In this document: positions 1 to 10,121 of the stretch, in pieces | How positions within the stretch are numbered: the first letter of the stretch is position 1 | How the letters are laid out: each line of letters begins with the position of its first letter | Source: Enterobacter asburiae | GTDB taxonomy: Bacteria > Pseudomonadota > Gammaproteobacteria > Enterobacterales > Enterobacteriaceae | Reading direction: 5' to 3' | DNA: 64,000 bases | NCBI RefSeq assembly: GCF_021440515.1 | Contig: NZ_JAKCMV010000024.1 | Location: forward strand, 45,306-109,305 | Program-made: the position numbers and the translations under genes | The notes under the pieces: model-generated | Databases searched by the model: none | Told to the model about the DNA's origin: nothing | The model's input: only the letters and a program-made list of their open reading frames with translations

Positions 1-503
1 CCCAGCGCCGCTTTACGCAGCCAGCCGCCGGACAGGGCAGCCAGTTCCGTATCCGCATCAAGGCCGAGCTGGTCGAGCACCTCGGTAATGCGGTTTTCCA
101 GCTGCCACAGGCCGTGGTGATCCAGCAGCTCCTGAAGACGCGCCATCTCATTGAGGTTTTTATCGCTCGGGTCGGTCATCACCAGATGCGAGATCTCGTG
201 GTAGCTCTTCAGGTATTCCGCCTGTTCAGAAATTCCTTCGGCGACAAAGTCATACACCGTCCCCGCGACGTTGCGCGGCGGATCCTGTTGCAGACGGGAG
301 ACAATCAGATCCTGCTCATACACGATACGCCCGTCATCCAGGCCCTGCTCGCGGTTGAGGATCTTCATCAGCGTCGATTTGCCCGCGCCGTTACGGCCTA
401 CCAGACAGACGCGCTCGTTATCTTCGATGTGCAGTTCAGCGTTATCGAGAAGCGGTGAATCGCTGAACGACAGCCAGGCACCGTGCATACTAATTAATGA
501 CAT
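1..503 (-). CDS. uup: ABC-F ATPase Uup (3' part outside window)
   Basis: Soluble ABC-F ATPase. The E. coli family member acts on ribosomes and DNA, and its loss raises precise excision of transposons. Only the first 167 codons are visible, because the gene runs off the left edge. The ATG at 503 follows a good GAAAGGA ribosome site. Visible motifs are Walker A GRNGAGKST (residues 36-44) and the ABC signature start LSGG (157-160) of the first ATPase domain. The Walker B, the second ABC domain and the C-terminal coiled coil lie outside. It starts 12 nt after the rlmL stop on the same strand, so the two are very likely co-transcribed, as in E. coli. Identity rests on near-complete N-terminal match to E. 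coli Uup as I remember it. Confidence 0.93.
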   Translation of the reverse strand, partial: MSLISMHGAWLSFSDSPLLDNAELHIEDNERVCLVGRNGAGKSTLMKILNREQGLDDGRIVYEQDLIVSRLQQDPPRNVAGTVYDFVAEGISEQAEYLKSYHEISHLVMTDPSDKNLNEMARLQELLDHHGLWQLENRITEVLDQLGLDADTELAALSGGWLRKAAL

Positions 504-515
504 TTATTTTTCCTT

Positions 516-2624
516 TCAGACCGCGGTGATCAACCAGCAGTTATGGATTTGGCGGTTACGGGCGAAGTCCTGGGACAGCGTTTTTTGGCTGATTTCTTGT
601 GCTTTCAGGCCCAGGGCTGCTAAACCGTCATGATCCATACGGAAGCCGCGTTTGTTGTTCGAGAACATAATGGTGCCGCCTTTACGCAGCAGGCGTTTCA
701 GGTCGGTCATCAGGCGCAGGTGATCGCGTTGAACGTCAAAGCTATCTTCCATACGCTTGGAGTTGGAGAAGGTCGGTGGATCGATAAAGATCAAGTCGAA
801 CTGCTCGTTTGTATCGCGCAGCCAGCCGAGCACGTCGGCCTGCATCAGGCGATGCTGACGTCCGGTTAAGCCGTTCAGACGCAGGTTGCGCTCCGCCCAC
901 TCCAGATAGGTGCGGGACATATCCACCGTGGTGGTGCTGCGCGCGCCGCCCAGCCCGGCGTGAACGCTGGCGCTGCCGGTGTAGGAGAAGAGGTTAAGGA
1001 AATCTTTGCCTTTGCTCATCTGGCCCAGCATGCGGCGGGCAATGCGGTGATCGAGGAACAGGCCGGTATCCAGATAATCGGTCAGGTTGACCCACAGGCG
1101 CGCGTTGTATTCGCCCACTTCAATGAAGTCGCCCTTCTCGCTCATCTTCTGATACTGGTTTTTGCCCTTCTGGCGTTCGCGGGTTTTCAGCACCAGCTTG
1201 TTCGGCGAAATGCCCAGCACGCCGATGGTGGCGGCAATCACGTCCAGCATTCGCTGGCGCGCTTTCTGCGCATCCACGGTTTTCGGTGGCGCATATTCCT
1301 GCACCACGACCCAGTCGGCGTAGCGGTCAACCGCCACGTTATATTCCGGCAGGTCGGCGTCGTACAGGCGATAGCATTCGATGCCTTCCTGTTTCGCCCA
1401 TTTTTCAAATTTCTTCAGGTTTTTACGCAGACGGTTGGCGTAATCTTCCGCCACGCCTGACGGCTTGCTGTCGGCTGATTTCTCCGCCAGATGGTAGTTT
1501 TTCTGCACGCAGTCCAGCGGGCCGTTCTTTGCCTTAAACTGACGGTCGGCGCGCAGTTGCAGGCAGCTCAGCAGCTCCGGTGAGGCGCTAAAGAGCGAAA
1601 GATTCCAGCCGCCGAAATAATCTTTCATATTGCGACCGAGCAGGCTGTGCAGAGCAATCAGCGCCGGTTCGCTGTCCAGACGTTCGCCGTAAGGCGGGTT
1701 GCTGATAACCGTACCGTAAGGGCCTTTCGGCAGTGGGTTAGTCAGGTTCGCCACGTCTTTCACTTCGAAGGCGATCAGCTCGCCGATCCCGGCGCGACGG
1801 GCGTTGCTGCGGGCGCGTTCGATGACGCGCGGGTCGCTGTCTGAACCGTAGAAGTGGGACGTGTACTCTGCCAGGCCTTTGCGCGCGCGGGTCTGGGCTT
1901 CGGCTTTCACCTCTTTCCAGATGGCGTCGTCGTGCTGCGCCCAACCGCTAAAGCCCCACTGCCCGCGATGCAGGCCAGGCGCGCGATCGGTCGCCAGCAT
2001 AGCCGCTTCAATCAGGAGCGTACCGGAACCACACATCGGATCGAGCATTGGCGTGCCCGGCTGCCAGCCGGAGCGCATCACGATGGCCGCCGCCAGGTTT
2101 TCTTTGATAGGCGCCATCCCGGTACGATCGCGGTAGCCGCGCAGGTGAAGACCCGCGCCGCTCAGATCCAGAGAGATGCTGGCGGTGTCGCCGTTCAGCC
2201 AGACGTTGATACGCAGATCCGGGTTTTCGCGATCGACGTTCGGACGTTCCTTATTTTTACGCGTGAAACAGTCAACGATGGCGTCTTTTACGCGCAGCGC
2301 GCCGTACTGGCTATTGCGGATCTCATCGTTGACGCCGTTGAAGTGAACGGCGAAGGTGGCGTCCGGCGTGAAGATCTCTGTCCAGTCGATCATCTGTACG
2401 CCGGTGTAGAGATCAAGATCGCTGTAGACCTTGCACTCTTTCATCGGCAGCATGATGCGCGACGCCAGACGGCTCCACATCAGGCTCTGGTAAATAAGCC
2501 GCGTGTCGCCCTCAAAATGGACACCACCCTGAACCACCTGGCACTCTTGCGCGCCCAGGGCTTCCAGTTCAGTTTTTAACAGCTCTTCCAGCCCACGGGC
2601 CGTACTGGCAAACAGAGAATTCAT
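516..2624 (-). CDS. rlmL: 23S rRNA methyltransferase RlmL (RlmKL), two-domain
   Basis: Bifunctional enzyme modifying 23S rRNA with S-adenosylmethionine: the N-terminal half makes m2G2445 and the C-terminal half m7G2069. It has 702 residues, the same length as the E. coli protein. A THUMP RNA-binding region lies at about residues 45-155. The first methyltransferase has DPMCGSGT (195-202) and the catalytic SNPPYGERL (308-316). The second has DPPTFS (615-620). The two activities are separate genes in many other bacteria; the fusion is typical of gamma-proteobacteria. It is divergent from ycbX across a 98 bp promoter gap and probably leads an operon with uup. The ATG at 2624 matches the family N-terminus MNSLFAS. 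Confidence 0.97.
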   Translation of the reverse strand: MNSLFASTARGLEELLKTELEALGAQECQVVQGGVHFEGDTRLIYQSLMWSRLASRIMLPMKECKVYSDLDLYTGVQMIDWTEIFTPDATFAVHFNGVNDEIRNSQYGALRVKDAIVDCFTRKNKERPNVDRENPDLRINVWLNGDTASISLDLSGAGLHLRGYRDRTGMAPIKENLAAAIVMRSGWQPGTPMLDPMCGSGTLLIEAAMLATDRAPGLHRGQWGFSGWAQHDDAIWKEVKAEAQTRARKGLAEYTSHFYGSDSDPRVIERARSNARRAGIGELIAFEVKDVANLTNPLPKGPYGTVISNPPYGERLDSEPALIALHSLLGRNMKDYFGGWNLSLFSASPELLSCLQLRADRQFKAKNGPLDCVQKNYHLAEKSADSKPSGVAEDYANRLRKNLKKFEKWAKQEGIECYRLYDADLPEYNVAVDRYADWVVVQEYAPPKTVDAQKARQRMLDVIAATIGVLGISPNKLVLKTRERQKGKNQYQKMSEKGDFIEVGEYNARLWVNLTDYLDTGLFLDHRIARRMLGQMSKGKDFLNLFSYTGSASVHAGLGGARSTTTVDMSRTYLEWAERNLRLNGLTGRQHRLMQADVLGWLRDTNEQFDLIFIDPPTFSNSKRMEDSFDVQRDHLRLMTDLKRLLRKGGTIMFSNNKRGFRMDHDGLAALGLKAQEISQKTLSQDFARNRQIHNCWLITAV

Positions 2625-2722
2625 ATCATCACTTTTACACTTAGAAAATTGTCGCGCATTATAGCTAATATGGCGTGTATGTCATAAAGTTGAAGGCTTA
2701 TTTTCAAAAGAGGGACTGTGCA

Positions 2723-3832
2723 GTGGCGACCTTATCCAGGCTTTTTATTCATCCGGTGAAATCCATGCGCGGCATCGGCGTTTCTCACGCGCTGGCCGAC
2801 ATGAGCGGATTTGCCTTCGATCGTATATTTATGATCGCCGAGCCTGACGGTACGTTTATTACAGCACGCCAGTTCCCGCAAATGGTTCGCTTTACCCCTT
2901 CCCCTCTGCATGACGGCTTGCACCTGACCGCGCCGGATGGGTCGAGCGCGGTCGTTCGCTTCAGTGATTTTGCGCCTGTGGATGCGCCAACGGAAGTGTG
3001 GGGCAACCATTTTACCGCGCGGGTCGCACCTGATGACATCAACCGCTGGCTGAGCCCGTTCTTTTCCCGCGACGTTCAGCTGCGCTGGGTCGGGCCTGAG
3101 CTGACGCGCCGCGTGAAGCGCCACGACGCGGTACCGCTTTCCTTCGCCGACGGTTTCCCTTTCCTGCTGACCAACGAAGCCTCGCTGCGTGATTTACAAC
3201 AGCGCTGCAAGGCCAGCGTACAGATGGAGCAGTTCCGCCCTAACCTGGTGGTCACCGGCACAGAGGCCTGGGATGAAGATACCTGGAAAGTGATCCGCAT
3301 CGGCAGCGTGATTTTTGACGTGGTGAAGCCGTGCAGCCGCTGCATCTTTACCACCGTCAGCCCGGAGAAAGGCCAGAAGCACCCGTCCGGCGAGCCGCTG
3401 AAAACCCTGCAATCGTTCCGCACCGCGCAGGACAACGGCGACGTGGACTTTGGTCAGAACCTGATCCCGCGCTCCAGCGGCGTGATCCGCGTCGGCGACG
3501 AGGTTGAAATCCTCGCGCGCGGTCCGGCAAAAGTCTACGGCTCCGGTCAGGAAGAGGAGTTTGTCGACGTCGAGATGGACGCCACTTCAGTGGTCGATAT
3601 TCACTGGCAGGGTCAGGTGATTCGCGGCAACAATCAGCAGGTGTTACTTGAGCAGCTGGAACAGGCGGGAATTCGCGTCCCCTACTCCTGTCGCGCGGGT
3701 ATCTGCGGATGCTGTCGAATCAGGCTGGTTGAAGGGGAAGTGAGCGCGCTGAAAAAATCAGCCATCGGCAATGACGGCACCATTTTATGCTGTAGCTGCA
3801 TTCCGAAAACATCGGTACAGCTGGACGTTTAA
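2723..3832 (+). CDS. ycbX: MOSC-domain oxidoreductase with C-terminal 2Fe-2S ferredoxin, YcbX
   Basis: E. coli YcbX is a molybdenum-cofactor-dependent protein that detoxifies N-hydroxylated base analogues such as 6-hydroxylaminopurine. The order is an N-terminal MOSC beta-barrel (from [17 protein letters not shown]), a MOSC domain with the VKPCSRCIF segment, and a plant-type ferredoxin domain at the end. The ferredoxin cysteines are C323, C328 and C331, with a later C356/C357. I chose the GTG at 2723, preceded by AGAGGGAC, because it gives 369 residues, the E. coli length. The longer ATG at 2675 would add 16 residues with no family match. Its TAA overlaps the zapC stop on the other strand by a few bases. 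Confidence 0.95.
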   Translation: MATLSRLFIHPVKSMRGIGVSHALADMSGFAFDRIFMIAEPDGTFITARQFPQMVRFTPSPLHDGLHLTAPDGSSAVVRFSDFAPVDAPTEVWGNHFTARVAPDDINRWLSPFFSRDVQLRWVGPELTRRVKRHDAVPLSFADGFPFLLTNEASLRDLQQRCKASVQMEQFRPNLVVTGTEAWDEDTWKVIRIGSVIFDVVKPCSRCIFTTVSPEKGQKHPSGEPLKTLQSFRTAQDNGDVDFGQNLIPRSSGVIRVGDEVEILARGPAKVYGSGQEEEFVDVEMDATSVVDIHWQGQVIRGNNQQVLLEQLEQAGIRVPYSCRAGICGCCRIRLVEGEVSALKKSAIGNDGTILCCSCIPKTSVQLDV

Positions 3833-4371
3833 ACCGCCTGCTCCAGGCTGAAGGCGTCAACGCGCAGTTGGGGTTTCAGCCTGTCGTTCATCACTTTGAT
3901 GGCATCCCCTAGCTGCAACATCCGCCCGGCAATCGTCACGCCGGGCTGCGCCAGCAAACAGAGCGCCGCATTCTCGCCCGGCTCAACCACCAGCAGGTTC
4001 ACTTCTTCGGCGGTATCGCTGAGGTTTACGCTGGCTGCGTCACCGATAGCCGGTGTCCAGCTCATGCCGTGCGCCTGAAAGTGCCAGCTTTTTGGCATTT
4101 GCGGTTTCAGGAAACGAATAGCGACCAGCGCATTAAGCACCAGTTCTGCACGCTGTTCTTTGGAGAGGTCGAGATCGCGACATTTCTCTTCAAACGAGAA
4201 ATAAAGGGCGGCGTCATCAACGCAAAAACCGGAAGGGGCGAAAGCATCTGGGGTCAGCATTCGGCGAGCAAAACGAGAGCGAAACAACATACCATTGGCT
4301 AAATCGAGCATCATGCGGTCATGCTCATCGCAAAAATACCAGCGCCAGTTATCGTCAGGTTTAATTCGCAT
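3829..4371 (-). CDS. zapC: Cell division protein ZapC
   Basis: Cytoplasmic FtsZ-associated protein that promotes lateral bundling of FtsZ filaments in the Z-ring. It has 180 residues, as in E. coli. The start [11 protein letters not shown] at 4371 is preceded by GAGAGAA on the minus strand; an upstream in-frame ATG at 4395 would add eight unmatched residues. There is no signal peptide or membrane segment. It is convergent with ycbX, and the two stop codons interlock, so the 3' ends of both mRNAs are complementary. Its order beside pyrD and ycbX is that of E. coli. Confidence 0.95.
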   Translation of the reverse strand: MRIKPDDNWRWYFCDEHDRMMLDLANGMLFRSRFARRMLTPDAFAPSGFCVDDAALYFSFEEKCRDLDLSKEQRAELVLNALVAIRFLKPQMPKSWHFQAHGMSWTPAIGDAASVNLSDTAEEVNLLVVEPGENAALCLLAQPGVTIAGRMLQLGDAIKVMNDRLKPQLRVDAFSLEQAV

Positions 4372-4479
4372 TTCTCTCTCCCGTCCCCCAAACATCCTGT
4401 TCTAAAAATGTCCTGATTGCCGCTTCGCTTTTAACACCAATAATAAAAGACCATAATGTCTAAATAAGCAACAATGACG

Positions 4480-4518
4480 GAATATAAAACAACCAGGGCT
4501 GGAAATAAAGCCCTGGTT
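4480..4518 (-). terminator. Intrinsic terminator of pyrD
   Basis: Ten-base inverted repeat AACCAGGGCT / AGCCCTGGTT (4491-4500 and 4509-4518) with an 8-nt loop. On the minus strand it is followed by GTTTTATATT. It begins 20 bp after the pyrD stop. Confidence 0.8.
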
Positions 4519-4538
4519 GTCTGATAACACCTAAAAGA

Positions 4539-5549
4539 TTAGATATGCGTAACGATTTCTTTAATCAACGGCGGGCCTTTAAAAATAAAGCCGGAATAAA
4601 TTTGCACCAGCGTTGCGCCTGCGGCGACCTTCTCACGCGCAGCAATGACGGAGTCGATACCGCCGACGCCAATAATGGGCAGGCGGCCTTTTAATTCGGC
4701 AGACAACGCGCGAATAATTTCGGTGCTTTTTAATTGTACCGGACGACCGCTTAAGCCCCCCGCTTCGTCACAATTTTTCATTCCCTGAACGAGAGAACGA
4801 TCGAGCGTGGTATTAGTGGCAATAACACCATCAATATTATGGCGAACTAAACTGTCGGCCACCTGGATCAATTCTTCGACAGAAAGATCGGGCGCGATCT
4901 TCACCGCCACCGGAACATATTTGTGGTGGATCGCCTGAAGCGCATTTTGCTTATTTTTAATCGCGCTGAGCAAGTCATCCAGCGCTTCACCATATTGCAA
5001 CGAGCGCAGGCCCGGGGTATTGGGTGAGGAAATATTCACCGCGATATACCCGGCATAGGCATAGACTTTTTCCATACAAATCAGATAGTCATCTTTACCC
5101 TGCTCGACCGGCGTGTCTTTATTCTTGCCGATATTAATGCCTAAAACCCCGTCAAAATGGGCTTTTTTCACATTCTCTACCAGGTTATCAACGCCGTGGT
5201 TATTAAAGCCCATGCGGTTGATCAACCCCTCAGCCTCGACCAGACGGAACAGGCGCGGTTTGTCATTTCCCGGCTGCGGACGCGGCGTAACCGTGCCGAT
5301 TTCGATGGAGCCAAACCCCATCGCGCCGAGGGCGTCAATACACTCGCCGTTTTTGTCCAGCCCGGCCGCCAGACCCAGCGGATTCTTGAAGGTCAGGCCC
5401 ATGCACTGCACGGGTTTTTCTGGAACGTTCTGGCGCACCAGAGCTTCCAGTGGCGTGCCGGTAAGGCGACGTAGCTGCTGGAATGTCAATTCATGAGCGC
5501 GCTCTGGATCGAGCTGGAAAAGGGCTTTACGAACGAAGGGGTAGTACAT
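4539..5549 (-). CDS. pyrD: Dihydroorotate dehydrogenase (quinone), class 2, PyrD
   Basis: Membrane-associated FMN enzyme that oxidises dihydroorotate to orotate with ubiquinone or menaquinone, the fourth step of UMP synthesis. It has 336 residues, like E. coli, from [16 protein letters not shown]. The amphipathic N-terminal extension marks class 2. Recognisable family segments are [11 protein letters not shown], the catalytic-loop region [11 protein letters not shown] and the FMN-phosphate site GVGGI near the C-terminus. A longer start at 5576 adds nine unmatched residues and would lie inside the leader hairpin. The leader has a PurR-like operator and a C/G start-site context (listed separately). 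It stands as a single gene with its own terminator. Confidence 0.97.
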   Translation of the reverse strand: MYYPFVRKALFQLDPERAHELTFQQLRRLTGTPLEALVRQNVPEKPVQCMGLTFKNPLGLAAGLDKNGECIDALGAMGFGSIEIGTVTPRPQPGNDKPRLFRLVEAEGLINRMGFNNHGVDNLVENVKKAHFDGVLGINIGKNKDTPVEQGKDDYLICMEKVYAYAGYIAVNISSPNTPGLRSLQYGEALDDLLSAIKNKQNALQAIHHKYVPVAVKIAPDLSVEELIQVADSLVRHNIDGVIATNTTLDRSLVQGMKNCDEAGGLSGRPVQLKSTEIIRALSAELKGRLPIIGVGGIDSVIAAREKVAAGATLVQIYSGFIFKGPPLIKEIVTHI

Positions 5550-5554
5550 GAACT

Positions 5555-5593
5555 CTCCTGGATTCCCGGTGTGCAAACCGGGAGGGGATTATC
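5555..5593 (-). promoter_or_regulatory. pyrD promoter and leader hairpin (start-site switching)
   Basis: On the minus strand the -10 GATAAT (5593-5588) is followed by CCCCTCCCGG, so initiation about 7-10 nt later can fall on C (5581/5580) or G (5579/5578). A hairpin TCCCGGT / ACCGGGA (5583-5577 with 5570-5564) ends five bases before the Shine-Dalgarno AGGAG (5559-5555). Transcripts starting at C keep the whole outer stem and those starting at G lose it. This is the arrangement described for CTP-dependent translational control of E. coli and Salmonella pyrD. The exact start points here are inferred. Confidence 0.7.
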
Positions 5594-5644
5594 TTCGATC
5601 CCGTCCGGAAAGGGAATTGACCTGTGGCAAAAAAGCCGCTTAAA

Positions 5645-5660
5645 ACGCAATCGTTTTCCT
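5645..5660. promoter_or_regulatory. PurR-like operator upstream of pyrD
   Basis: ACGCAATCGTTTTCCT matches the PurR consensus ACGCAAACGTTTGCGT at 13 of 16 positions. E. coli pyrD is a known PurR target. The site lies about 50-60 bp upstream of the predicted -10. Confidence 0.65.
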
Positions 5661-5797
5661 TTCAGGCGACTTCTTATGCAGTTTATGGCTTTTAAATTGC
5701 GGATAAATCATTTAGTGGAATAACCGCCCGGTGTCACACTCCAGAAAATTGTTATGAATGTTAGATAAAAGCAAACAATTGGTTATAAGGAGAAAAC
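5661..5797 (+). promoter_or_regulatory. Upstream region of ssuEADCB
   Basis: This A/T-rich gap between the pyrD control region and ssuE holds AAACAATTGGTTATAAGGAG directly before the start, which includes the ribosome site AAGGAG. In E. coli the operon is turned on by the LysR-type regulator Cbl under sulfate starvation. I cannot place Cbl or CysB boxes with confidence, because their consensus is loose. Confidence 0.4.
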
Positions 5798-6373
5798 ATG
5801 CGCGTCATTACTCTGGCCGGAAGTCCACGTTTCCCTTCCCGTTCCAGCGCGTTACTGGAATATGCTCGCGACAAGCTGAACTCAATCGGCGTTGAAGTGT
5901 GCCACTGGAACCTGCACAACTTTGAGCCGGAAGATCTGCTATACGCCCGTTTCGACAGCCCGGCGCTTAAGGCCCTGACGGAACAGCTTAAAGAGGCAGA
6001 CGGATTAATCGTGGCGACCCCTATTTATAAAGCCTCGTTTTCTGGCGCATTAAAAACCCTACTCGATCTGCTGCCGGAACGCGCGCTGGACGGAAAAGTG
6101 GTGTTACCCCTGGCGACGGGCGGCACGGTTGCCCATCTGTTAGCGGTCGATTACGCCCTGAAGCCGGTGCTGAATGCCTTAAAAGCGCAGGAGATCCTGC
6201 ACGGCGTCTTCGCCGATGACTCCCAGGTTATCGACTATCAGCACAAACCGCACTTTACGCCGAACCTGCAAACCCGCCTCGACGGCGCCCTGGAAACCTT
6301 CTGGCAGGCGCTGCACCGCCGCGACGTTCAGGTGCCCGCCTTCAGCCAACCGCAAGGAGTTGCCCATGTTTAA
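5798..6373 (+). CDS. ssuE: NADPH-dependent FMN reductase SsuE
   Basis: Supplies reduced FMN to the SsuD monooxygenase, so that sulfonate carbon-sulfur bonds can be cleaved for sulfur supply. It has 191 residues, as in E. coli, and a flavodoxin-like fold beginning [17 protein letters not shown], where the early G-S-P-R stretch is the flavin-phosphate loop typical of this family. The start ATG follows AAGGAGAAAAC. First gene of ssuEADCB; its stop overlaps the ssuA start by 8 bp, which points to translational coupling. Confidence 0.97.
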   Translation: MRVITLAGSPRFPSRSSALLEYARDKLNSIGVEVCHWNLHNFEPEDLLYARFDSPALKALTEQLKEADGLIVATPIYKASFSGALKTLLDLLPERALDGKVVLPLATGGTVAHLLAVDYALKPVLNALKAQEILHGVFADDSQVIDYQHKPHFTPNLQTRLDGALETFWQALHRRDVQVPAFSQPQGVAHV

Positions 6374-7328
6374 AACCTTAGCCCGCGTGGGGCTGGCCGG
6401 GCTGGTCGCCCTCTCTTCCCTGGCGTACGCGGCAGACCCCGCGCCGGACAGCCTGCGTATTGGCTACCAGAAAGGCAGCGTCAGCATGGTGCTGGCCAAA
6501 AGCCATCAGCTTTTAGAAAAACGTTACCCGGACACCAAATTCTCCTGGGTTGAGTTCCCGGCCGGGCCGCAGATGCTGGAGGCGCTTAACGTAGGCAGTA
6601 TCGATCTCGGCAGTACCGGGGACATTCCGCCGATATTTGCCCAGGCCGCGGGCGCGGATCTGGTGTATGTCGGCGTGGAGCCCGCGAAGCCAAAAGCGGA
6701 AGTGATCCTGGTGCCTGAAAACAGCGCCATTAAGAGCGTCGCTGAGCTCAAAGGCAAAAAGGTTGCGTTCCAGAAAGGTTCCAGCTCCCATAACCTGCTG
6801 CTGCGCGCCTTGCAGGAGGCGGGTCTGAAATTTACCGATATCCAGCCCGTCTACCTGACACCCGCAGACGCCCGCGCTGCCTTCCAGCAGGGTAACGTGG
6901 ATGCATGGGCCATCTGGGATCCGTACTACTCCGCCGCGCTTCTCCAGGGCGGCGTGCGGGTGCTGAAAGATGGATCCACCCTGAAGCAGACCGGCTCGTT
7001 CTACCTCGCCGCGCGTCCGTACGCCGAGAAAAACGGCGCCTTTATTCAGGGCGTGCTTGATACCTTTACCCAGGCCGATGCGCTGACGCAGAGCAAGCGC
7101 AGCGAGAGCATCGCCCTGCTGGCGAAAACGATGGGGCTGCCTGAGCCGGTTATTGCCAGCTATCTCGACCACCGTCCACCTACCACCATTACCCCGGTGG
7201 ATGCGCACGTCGCTGCGCTCCAGCAACAAACCGCTGACCTCTTCTATCAGAACCGCCTGGTTCCAAAACAGGTGAACATCCGCGAACGCATCTGGCAACC
7301 CACTGGCATTGAAGGAAAGAAATCATGA
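6366..7328 (+). CDS. ssuA: Aliphatic sulfonate periplasmic binding protein SsuA
   Basis: Periplasmic receptor of the SsuABC importer for alkanesulfonates. It has 320 residues, with a signal peptide [22 protein letters not shown] cleaved before ADPAP (positive F-K-T-L-A-R start, hydrophobic core, A-Y-A end). The mature part is a type II solute-binding fold, with the family segments LRIGYQKGS and [13 protein letters not shown] close to E. coli SsuA. I chose the ATG at 6366, inside the last codons of ssuE, because it starts the signal peptide. A much longer in-frame ATG at 6216 would place ssuE-frame-shifted sequence in front. It overlaps ssuD by 4 bp. Confidence 0.96.
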   Translation: MFKTLARVGLAGLVALSSLAYAADPAPDSLRIGYQKGSVSMVLAKSHQLLEKRYPDTKFSWVEFPAGPQMLEALNVGSIDLGSTGDIPPIFAQAAGADLVYVGVEPAKPKAEVILVPENSAIKSVAELKGKKVAFQKGSSSHNLLLRALQEAGLKFTDIQPVYLTPADARAAFQQGNVDAWAIWDPYYSAALLQGGVRVLKDGSTLKQTGSFYLAARPYAEKNGAFIQGVLDTFTQADALTQSKRSESIALLAKTMGLPEPVIASYLDHRPPTTITPVDAHVAALQQQTADLFYQNRLVPKQVNIRERIWQPTGIEGKKS

Positions 7329-8470
7329 GTCTGAATCTATTCTGGTTTTTACCCACCCACGGTGATGGTCACTATCTTGGCACAGAAGAAGGCTCCCGCC
7401 CGGTTGACCACGGCTACCTTCAGCAGATTGCGCAGGCTGCCGACCGCATCGGCTTTACCGGCGTGCTGATCCCTACCGGACGCTCCTGCGAAGACGCCTG
7501 GCTGGTCGCGGCCTCCATGATCCCGGTGACCCAGCGCCTGAAGTTCCTGGTTGCGCTGCGCCCGAGCGTGGTCTCCCCGACCGTTGCGGCGCGTCAGGCC
7601 GCCACGCTCGACAGACTGTCGAACGGGCGCGCGCTGTTCAACCTGGTAACCGGCAGCGATCCGCAGGAGCTGGCTGGCGATGGCGTGTTTCTGGATCATA
7701 CGGAACGTTATGAAGCCTCGGCGGAATTTACCCGCGTCTGGCGACGCCTGCTGGAGGGGGAAACCGTCACCTTCGAAGGCAAGCATATTCACGTGCGCGA
7801 CGCGAAACTCTACTTCCCGCCGGTGCAGCAGCCGCGCCCACCGCTCTATTTTGGCGGCTCTTCCGACGTGGCGCAGGCTCTGGCGGCGGAGCAGGTTGAT
7901 CTCTATCTGACCTGGGGCGAGCCGCCGGAGCTGGTAAAAGAGAAAATTGCCCAGGTGCGCGCGAAAGCGGCGGCGCAGGGCCGCACGGTACGATTCGGCA
8001 TTCGCCTGCACGTCATTGTGCGCGAGACCAACGCCGAGGCGTGGCAGGCCGCCGACCGCCTGATCTCGCATCTGGACGACGAGACCATCGCCAAAGCGCA
8101 GGCGGCCTTCGCCAAAACCGATTCCGTCGGCCAGCACCGCATGGCCTCGCTGCACAACGGCAAGCGCGAGCAGCTGGAGATCAGCCCGAACCTGTGGGCA
8201 GGCGTGGGGCTGGTGCGCGGCGGCGCAGGCACGGCGCTGGTCGGAGATGGGCCAACCGTGGCGGCACGCATTAATGAATATGCCGATCTCGGGATCGACA
8301 GCTTTATCCTCTCCGGTTATCCGCATCTGGAAGAGGCCTACAAGGTGGGCGAGCTGTTATTCCCGCACCTCGACGTGGCCATCCCGGAGATCCCGCAGCC
8401 TCGCCCGCTACAGTTGCAGGGTGAAGCGGTCGCCAACGAATTTATTCCGCGAAAAGCGGCGCAAAGCTAA
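7325..8470 (+). CDS. ssuD: FMNH2-dependent alkanesulfonate monooxygenase SsuD
   Basis: Two-component flavin monooxygenase of the bacterial luciferase superfamily: it uses FMNH2 from SsuE and O2 to release sulfite and an aldehyde from 1-substituted alkanesulfonates. It has 381 residues, the E. coli length. The N-terminal strand [15 protein letters not shown], the conserved Cys in GRSCEDAW (C55 counting Met) and GYPHLEEAY near the C-terminus are visible. The ATG overlaps the ssuA stop (ATGA) and the ssuC start follows 9 bp after its stop, so it is part of a tight operon. Cytoplasmic, with no signal peptide. Confidence 0.97.
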   Translation: MSLNLFWFLPTHGDGHYLGTEEGSRPVDHGYLQQIAQAADRIGFTGVLIPTGRSCEDAWLVAASMIPVTQRLKFLVALRPSVVSPTVAARQAATLDRLSNGRALFNLVTGSDPQELAGDGVFLDHTERYEASAEFTRVWRRLLEGETVTFEGKHIHVRDAKLYFPPVQQPRPPLYFGGSSDVAQALAAEQVDLYLTWGEPPELVKEKIAQVRAKAAAQGRTVRFGIRLHVIVRETNAEAWQAADRLISHLDDETIAKAQAAFAKTDSVGQHRMASLHNGKREQLEISPNLWAGVGLVRGGAGTALVGDGPTVAARINEYADLGIDSFILSGYPHLEEAYKVGELLFPHLDVAIPEIPQPRPLQLQGEAVANEFIPRKAAQS

Positions 8471-8479
8471 GGAGCCGAT

Positions 8480-9271
8480 ATGTCTGCCACCTCCCAAAAA
8501 TGGCTGCTGCGTGCCGCCCCCTGGTTTGTGCCCGTCGGCATTGTGGTTATCTGGCAGCTTGCGTCGTCAACCGGCTGGCTGTCGAGCCGCATTCTGCCCT
8601 CTCCGGAGGGCGTCGTGGAGGCGTTCTGGTCGCTGAGCGTCAGCGGTGAGCTGTGGCAGCATCTGGCGATTAGCTCCTGGCGGGCGGTGATTGGCTTCTC
8701 GATTGGCGGCAGCATTGGTCTGGTGCTGGGATTAATCAGCGGCCTGTCCCGCTGGGGCGAGCGGCTGCTGGACACCTCGATTCAGATGCTGCGCAACGTG
8801 CCGCATCTGGCGCTGATCCCGCTGGTCATTTTGTGGTTTGGCATTGATGAGAGCGCCAAAATCTTTCTCGTCGCGCTGGGGACGCTGTTCCCGATTTATA
8901 TCAACACCTGGCACGGGATCCGCAATATCGATCGCGGGCTGGTGGAGATGGCGCGCAGCTACGGGTTATCCGGCTTTGCGCTGTTCATCCACGTGATCCT
9001 CCCGGGCGCCCTGCCCTCAATTATGGTCGGCGTGCGTTTCGCCCTCGGCCTGATGTGGCTGACGCTGATTGTGGCAGAAACCATTTCCGCCAACTCCGGC
9101 ATTGGCTATCTGGCAATGAACGCCCGTGAATTCCTGCAAACCGACGTGGTGGTGGTTGCCATCATTCTTTATGCCCTGCTCGGCAAACTCGCCGACGTCA
9201 GCGCCCAGTGGCTCGAACGCATCTGGCTGCGCTGGAACCCGGCCTATTCAACTCAGGAGGCAAAAGCATGA
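8480..9271 (+). CDS. ssuC: Alkanesulfonate ABC transporter permease SsuC
   Basis: Inner-membrane permease of SsuABC. It has 263 residues, with a first membrane segment at about residues 10-30 and about six hydrophobic helices in all. The cytoplasmic coupling (EAA) loop reads [20 protein letters not shown], with the expected G a few residues before the ILPGALP end; it contacts the SsuB ATPase. The ATG follows AAGGAGCCGAT. Its TGA overlaps the ssuB ATG. Confidence 0.96.
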   Translation: MSATSQKWLLRAAPWFVPVGIVVIWQLASSTGWLSSRILPSPEGVVEAFWSLSVSGELWQHLAISSWRAVIGFSIGGSIGLVLGLISGLSRWGERLLDTSIQMLRNVPHLALIPLVILWFGIDESAKIFLVALGTLFPIYINTWHGIRNIDRGLVEMARSYGLSGFALFIHVILPGALPSIMVGVRFALGLMWLTLIVAETISANSGIGYLAMNAREFLQTDVVVVAIILYALLGKLADVSAQWLERIWLRWNPAYSTQEAKA

Positions 9272-10038
9272 ATACCGCCCGACTGAATCAGGGGACGCCG
9301 CTGCTGCTTAACGGCGTCACCAAACGCTACGGCGAAAACACCATTCTTAACGCATTGGATCTGCACATTCCCGCCGGGCAGTTTGTCGCAGTGGTCGGGC
9401 GCAGCGGTGGCGGCAAGAGTACGCTGCTGCGGCTGCTGGCCGGGCTGGAAGCCCCTAACGGCGGGGAAATTCTGGCTGGCAATACGCCGCTTGCCGATAT
9501 TCAGGACGATACCCGCATGATGTTCCAGGACGCGCGCCTGCTGCCGTGGAAAACGGTGATTGAGAACGTCGGGCTGGGCCTGAAGGGAAACTGGAAAGAG
9601 AGCGCAAAGCGGGCCCTGGCTGCCGTCGGGCTGGAAACTCGCGCGGGCGAGTGGCCTGCGGCGCTGTCCGGCGGGCAAAAGCAGCGCGTGGCGCTGGCGC
9701 GTGCCTTGATCCATCGCCCTGGTCTGCTGCTGCTCGATGAACCGCTGGGCGCGCTGGACGCGCTGACGCGGATCGAGATGCAGGATTTAATTGAATCGCT
9801 CTGGCAGGAGCACGGGTTTACGGTTCTGCTGGTGACGCATGACGTCAGCGAAGCGGTGGCGATGGCTGACCGGGTGCTATTAATAGAAGACGGAAAAATT
9901 GGACTGGATTTGACGGTGGATATTCCTCGCCCTCGCCGGCTGGGCTCGGTCAGGCTGGCGGAGCTGGAGGCGGAAGTGCTGGAGCGGGTGATGAAGCGCG
10001 GTGCGGGTGAGCGGACGCTGAAGACGGCGAATGCCTGA
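9268..10038 (+). CDS. ssuB: Alkanesulfonate ABC transporter ATPase SsuB
   Basis: Energises alkanesulfonate import with SsuA and SsuC. It has 256 residues: Walker [10 protein letters not shown] (44-52), Q-loop in [11 protein letters not shown], signature [15 protein letters not shown], Walker [13 protein letters not shown] and the switch histidine in LVTHDVSEA. The start at 9268 (after AGGAGGCAAAAGC) overlaps the ssuC stop; an in-frame ATG at 9208 would add 20 residues from within ssuC and is rejected. Last gene of the operon, followed by a REP-like palindrome and a strong terminator shared with pepN. Confidence 0.96.
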   Translation: MNTARLNQGTPLLLNGVTKRYGENTILNALDLHIPAGQFVAVVGRSGGGKSTLLRLLAGLEAPNGGEILAGNTPLADIQDDTRMMFQDARLLPWKTVIENVGLGLKGNWKESAKRALAAVGLETRAGEWPAALSGGQKQRVALARALIHRPGLLLLDEPLGALDALTRIEMQDLIESLWQEHGFTVLLVTHDVSEAVAMADRVLLIEDGKIGLDLTVDIPRPRRLGSVRLAELEAEVLERVMKRGAGERTLKTANA

Positions 10039-10039
10039 T

Positions 10040-10074
10040 GCCCTCACCCCGGCCCTCTCCCACAGGGAGAGGGA
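10040..10074. repeat. REP-like intergenic palindrome
   Basis: CCCTCACCCCGG followed by a perfect 9-bp inverted repeat CCCTCTCCC / GGGAGAGGG (10053-10061, 10065-10073) with a 3-nt loop. From memory, such elements are scattered between genes in Enterobacter and Klebsiella genomes. It sits between the ssuB stop and the terminator. It is a single copy in this window. Confidence 0.65.
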
Positions 10075-10084
10075 GAAAACACTA

Positions 10085-10116
10085 AAAACGGCAACCGAAG
10101 TTGCCGTTTTGCTTTT
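10085..10116. terminator. Bidirectional terminator between ssuB and pepN
   Basis: Perfect 11-bp stem AAAACGGCAAC / GTTGCCGTTTT with loop CGAA. It has a T-run on the plus side and an A-run on the plus-left side, so it can end transcription from both convergent genes. Confidence 0.88.
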
Positions 10117-10121
10117 ACCTA

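Noticed and set aside
5493..5723. 76-codon frame across the pyrD leader
   Set aside because: It overlaps the pyrD promoter, hairpin and PurR-like site, and has no ribosome site.
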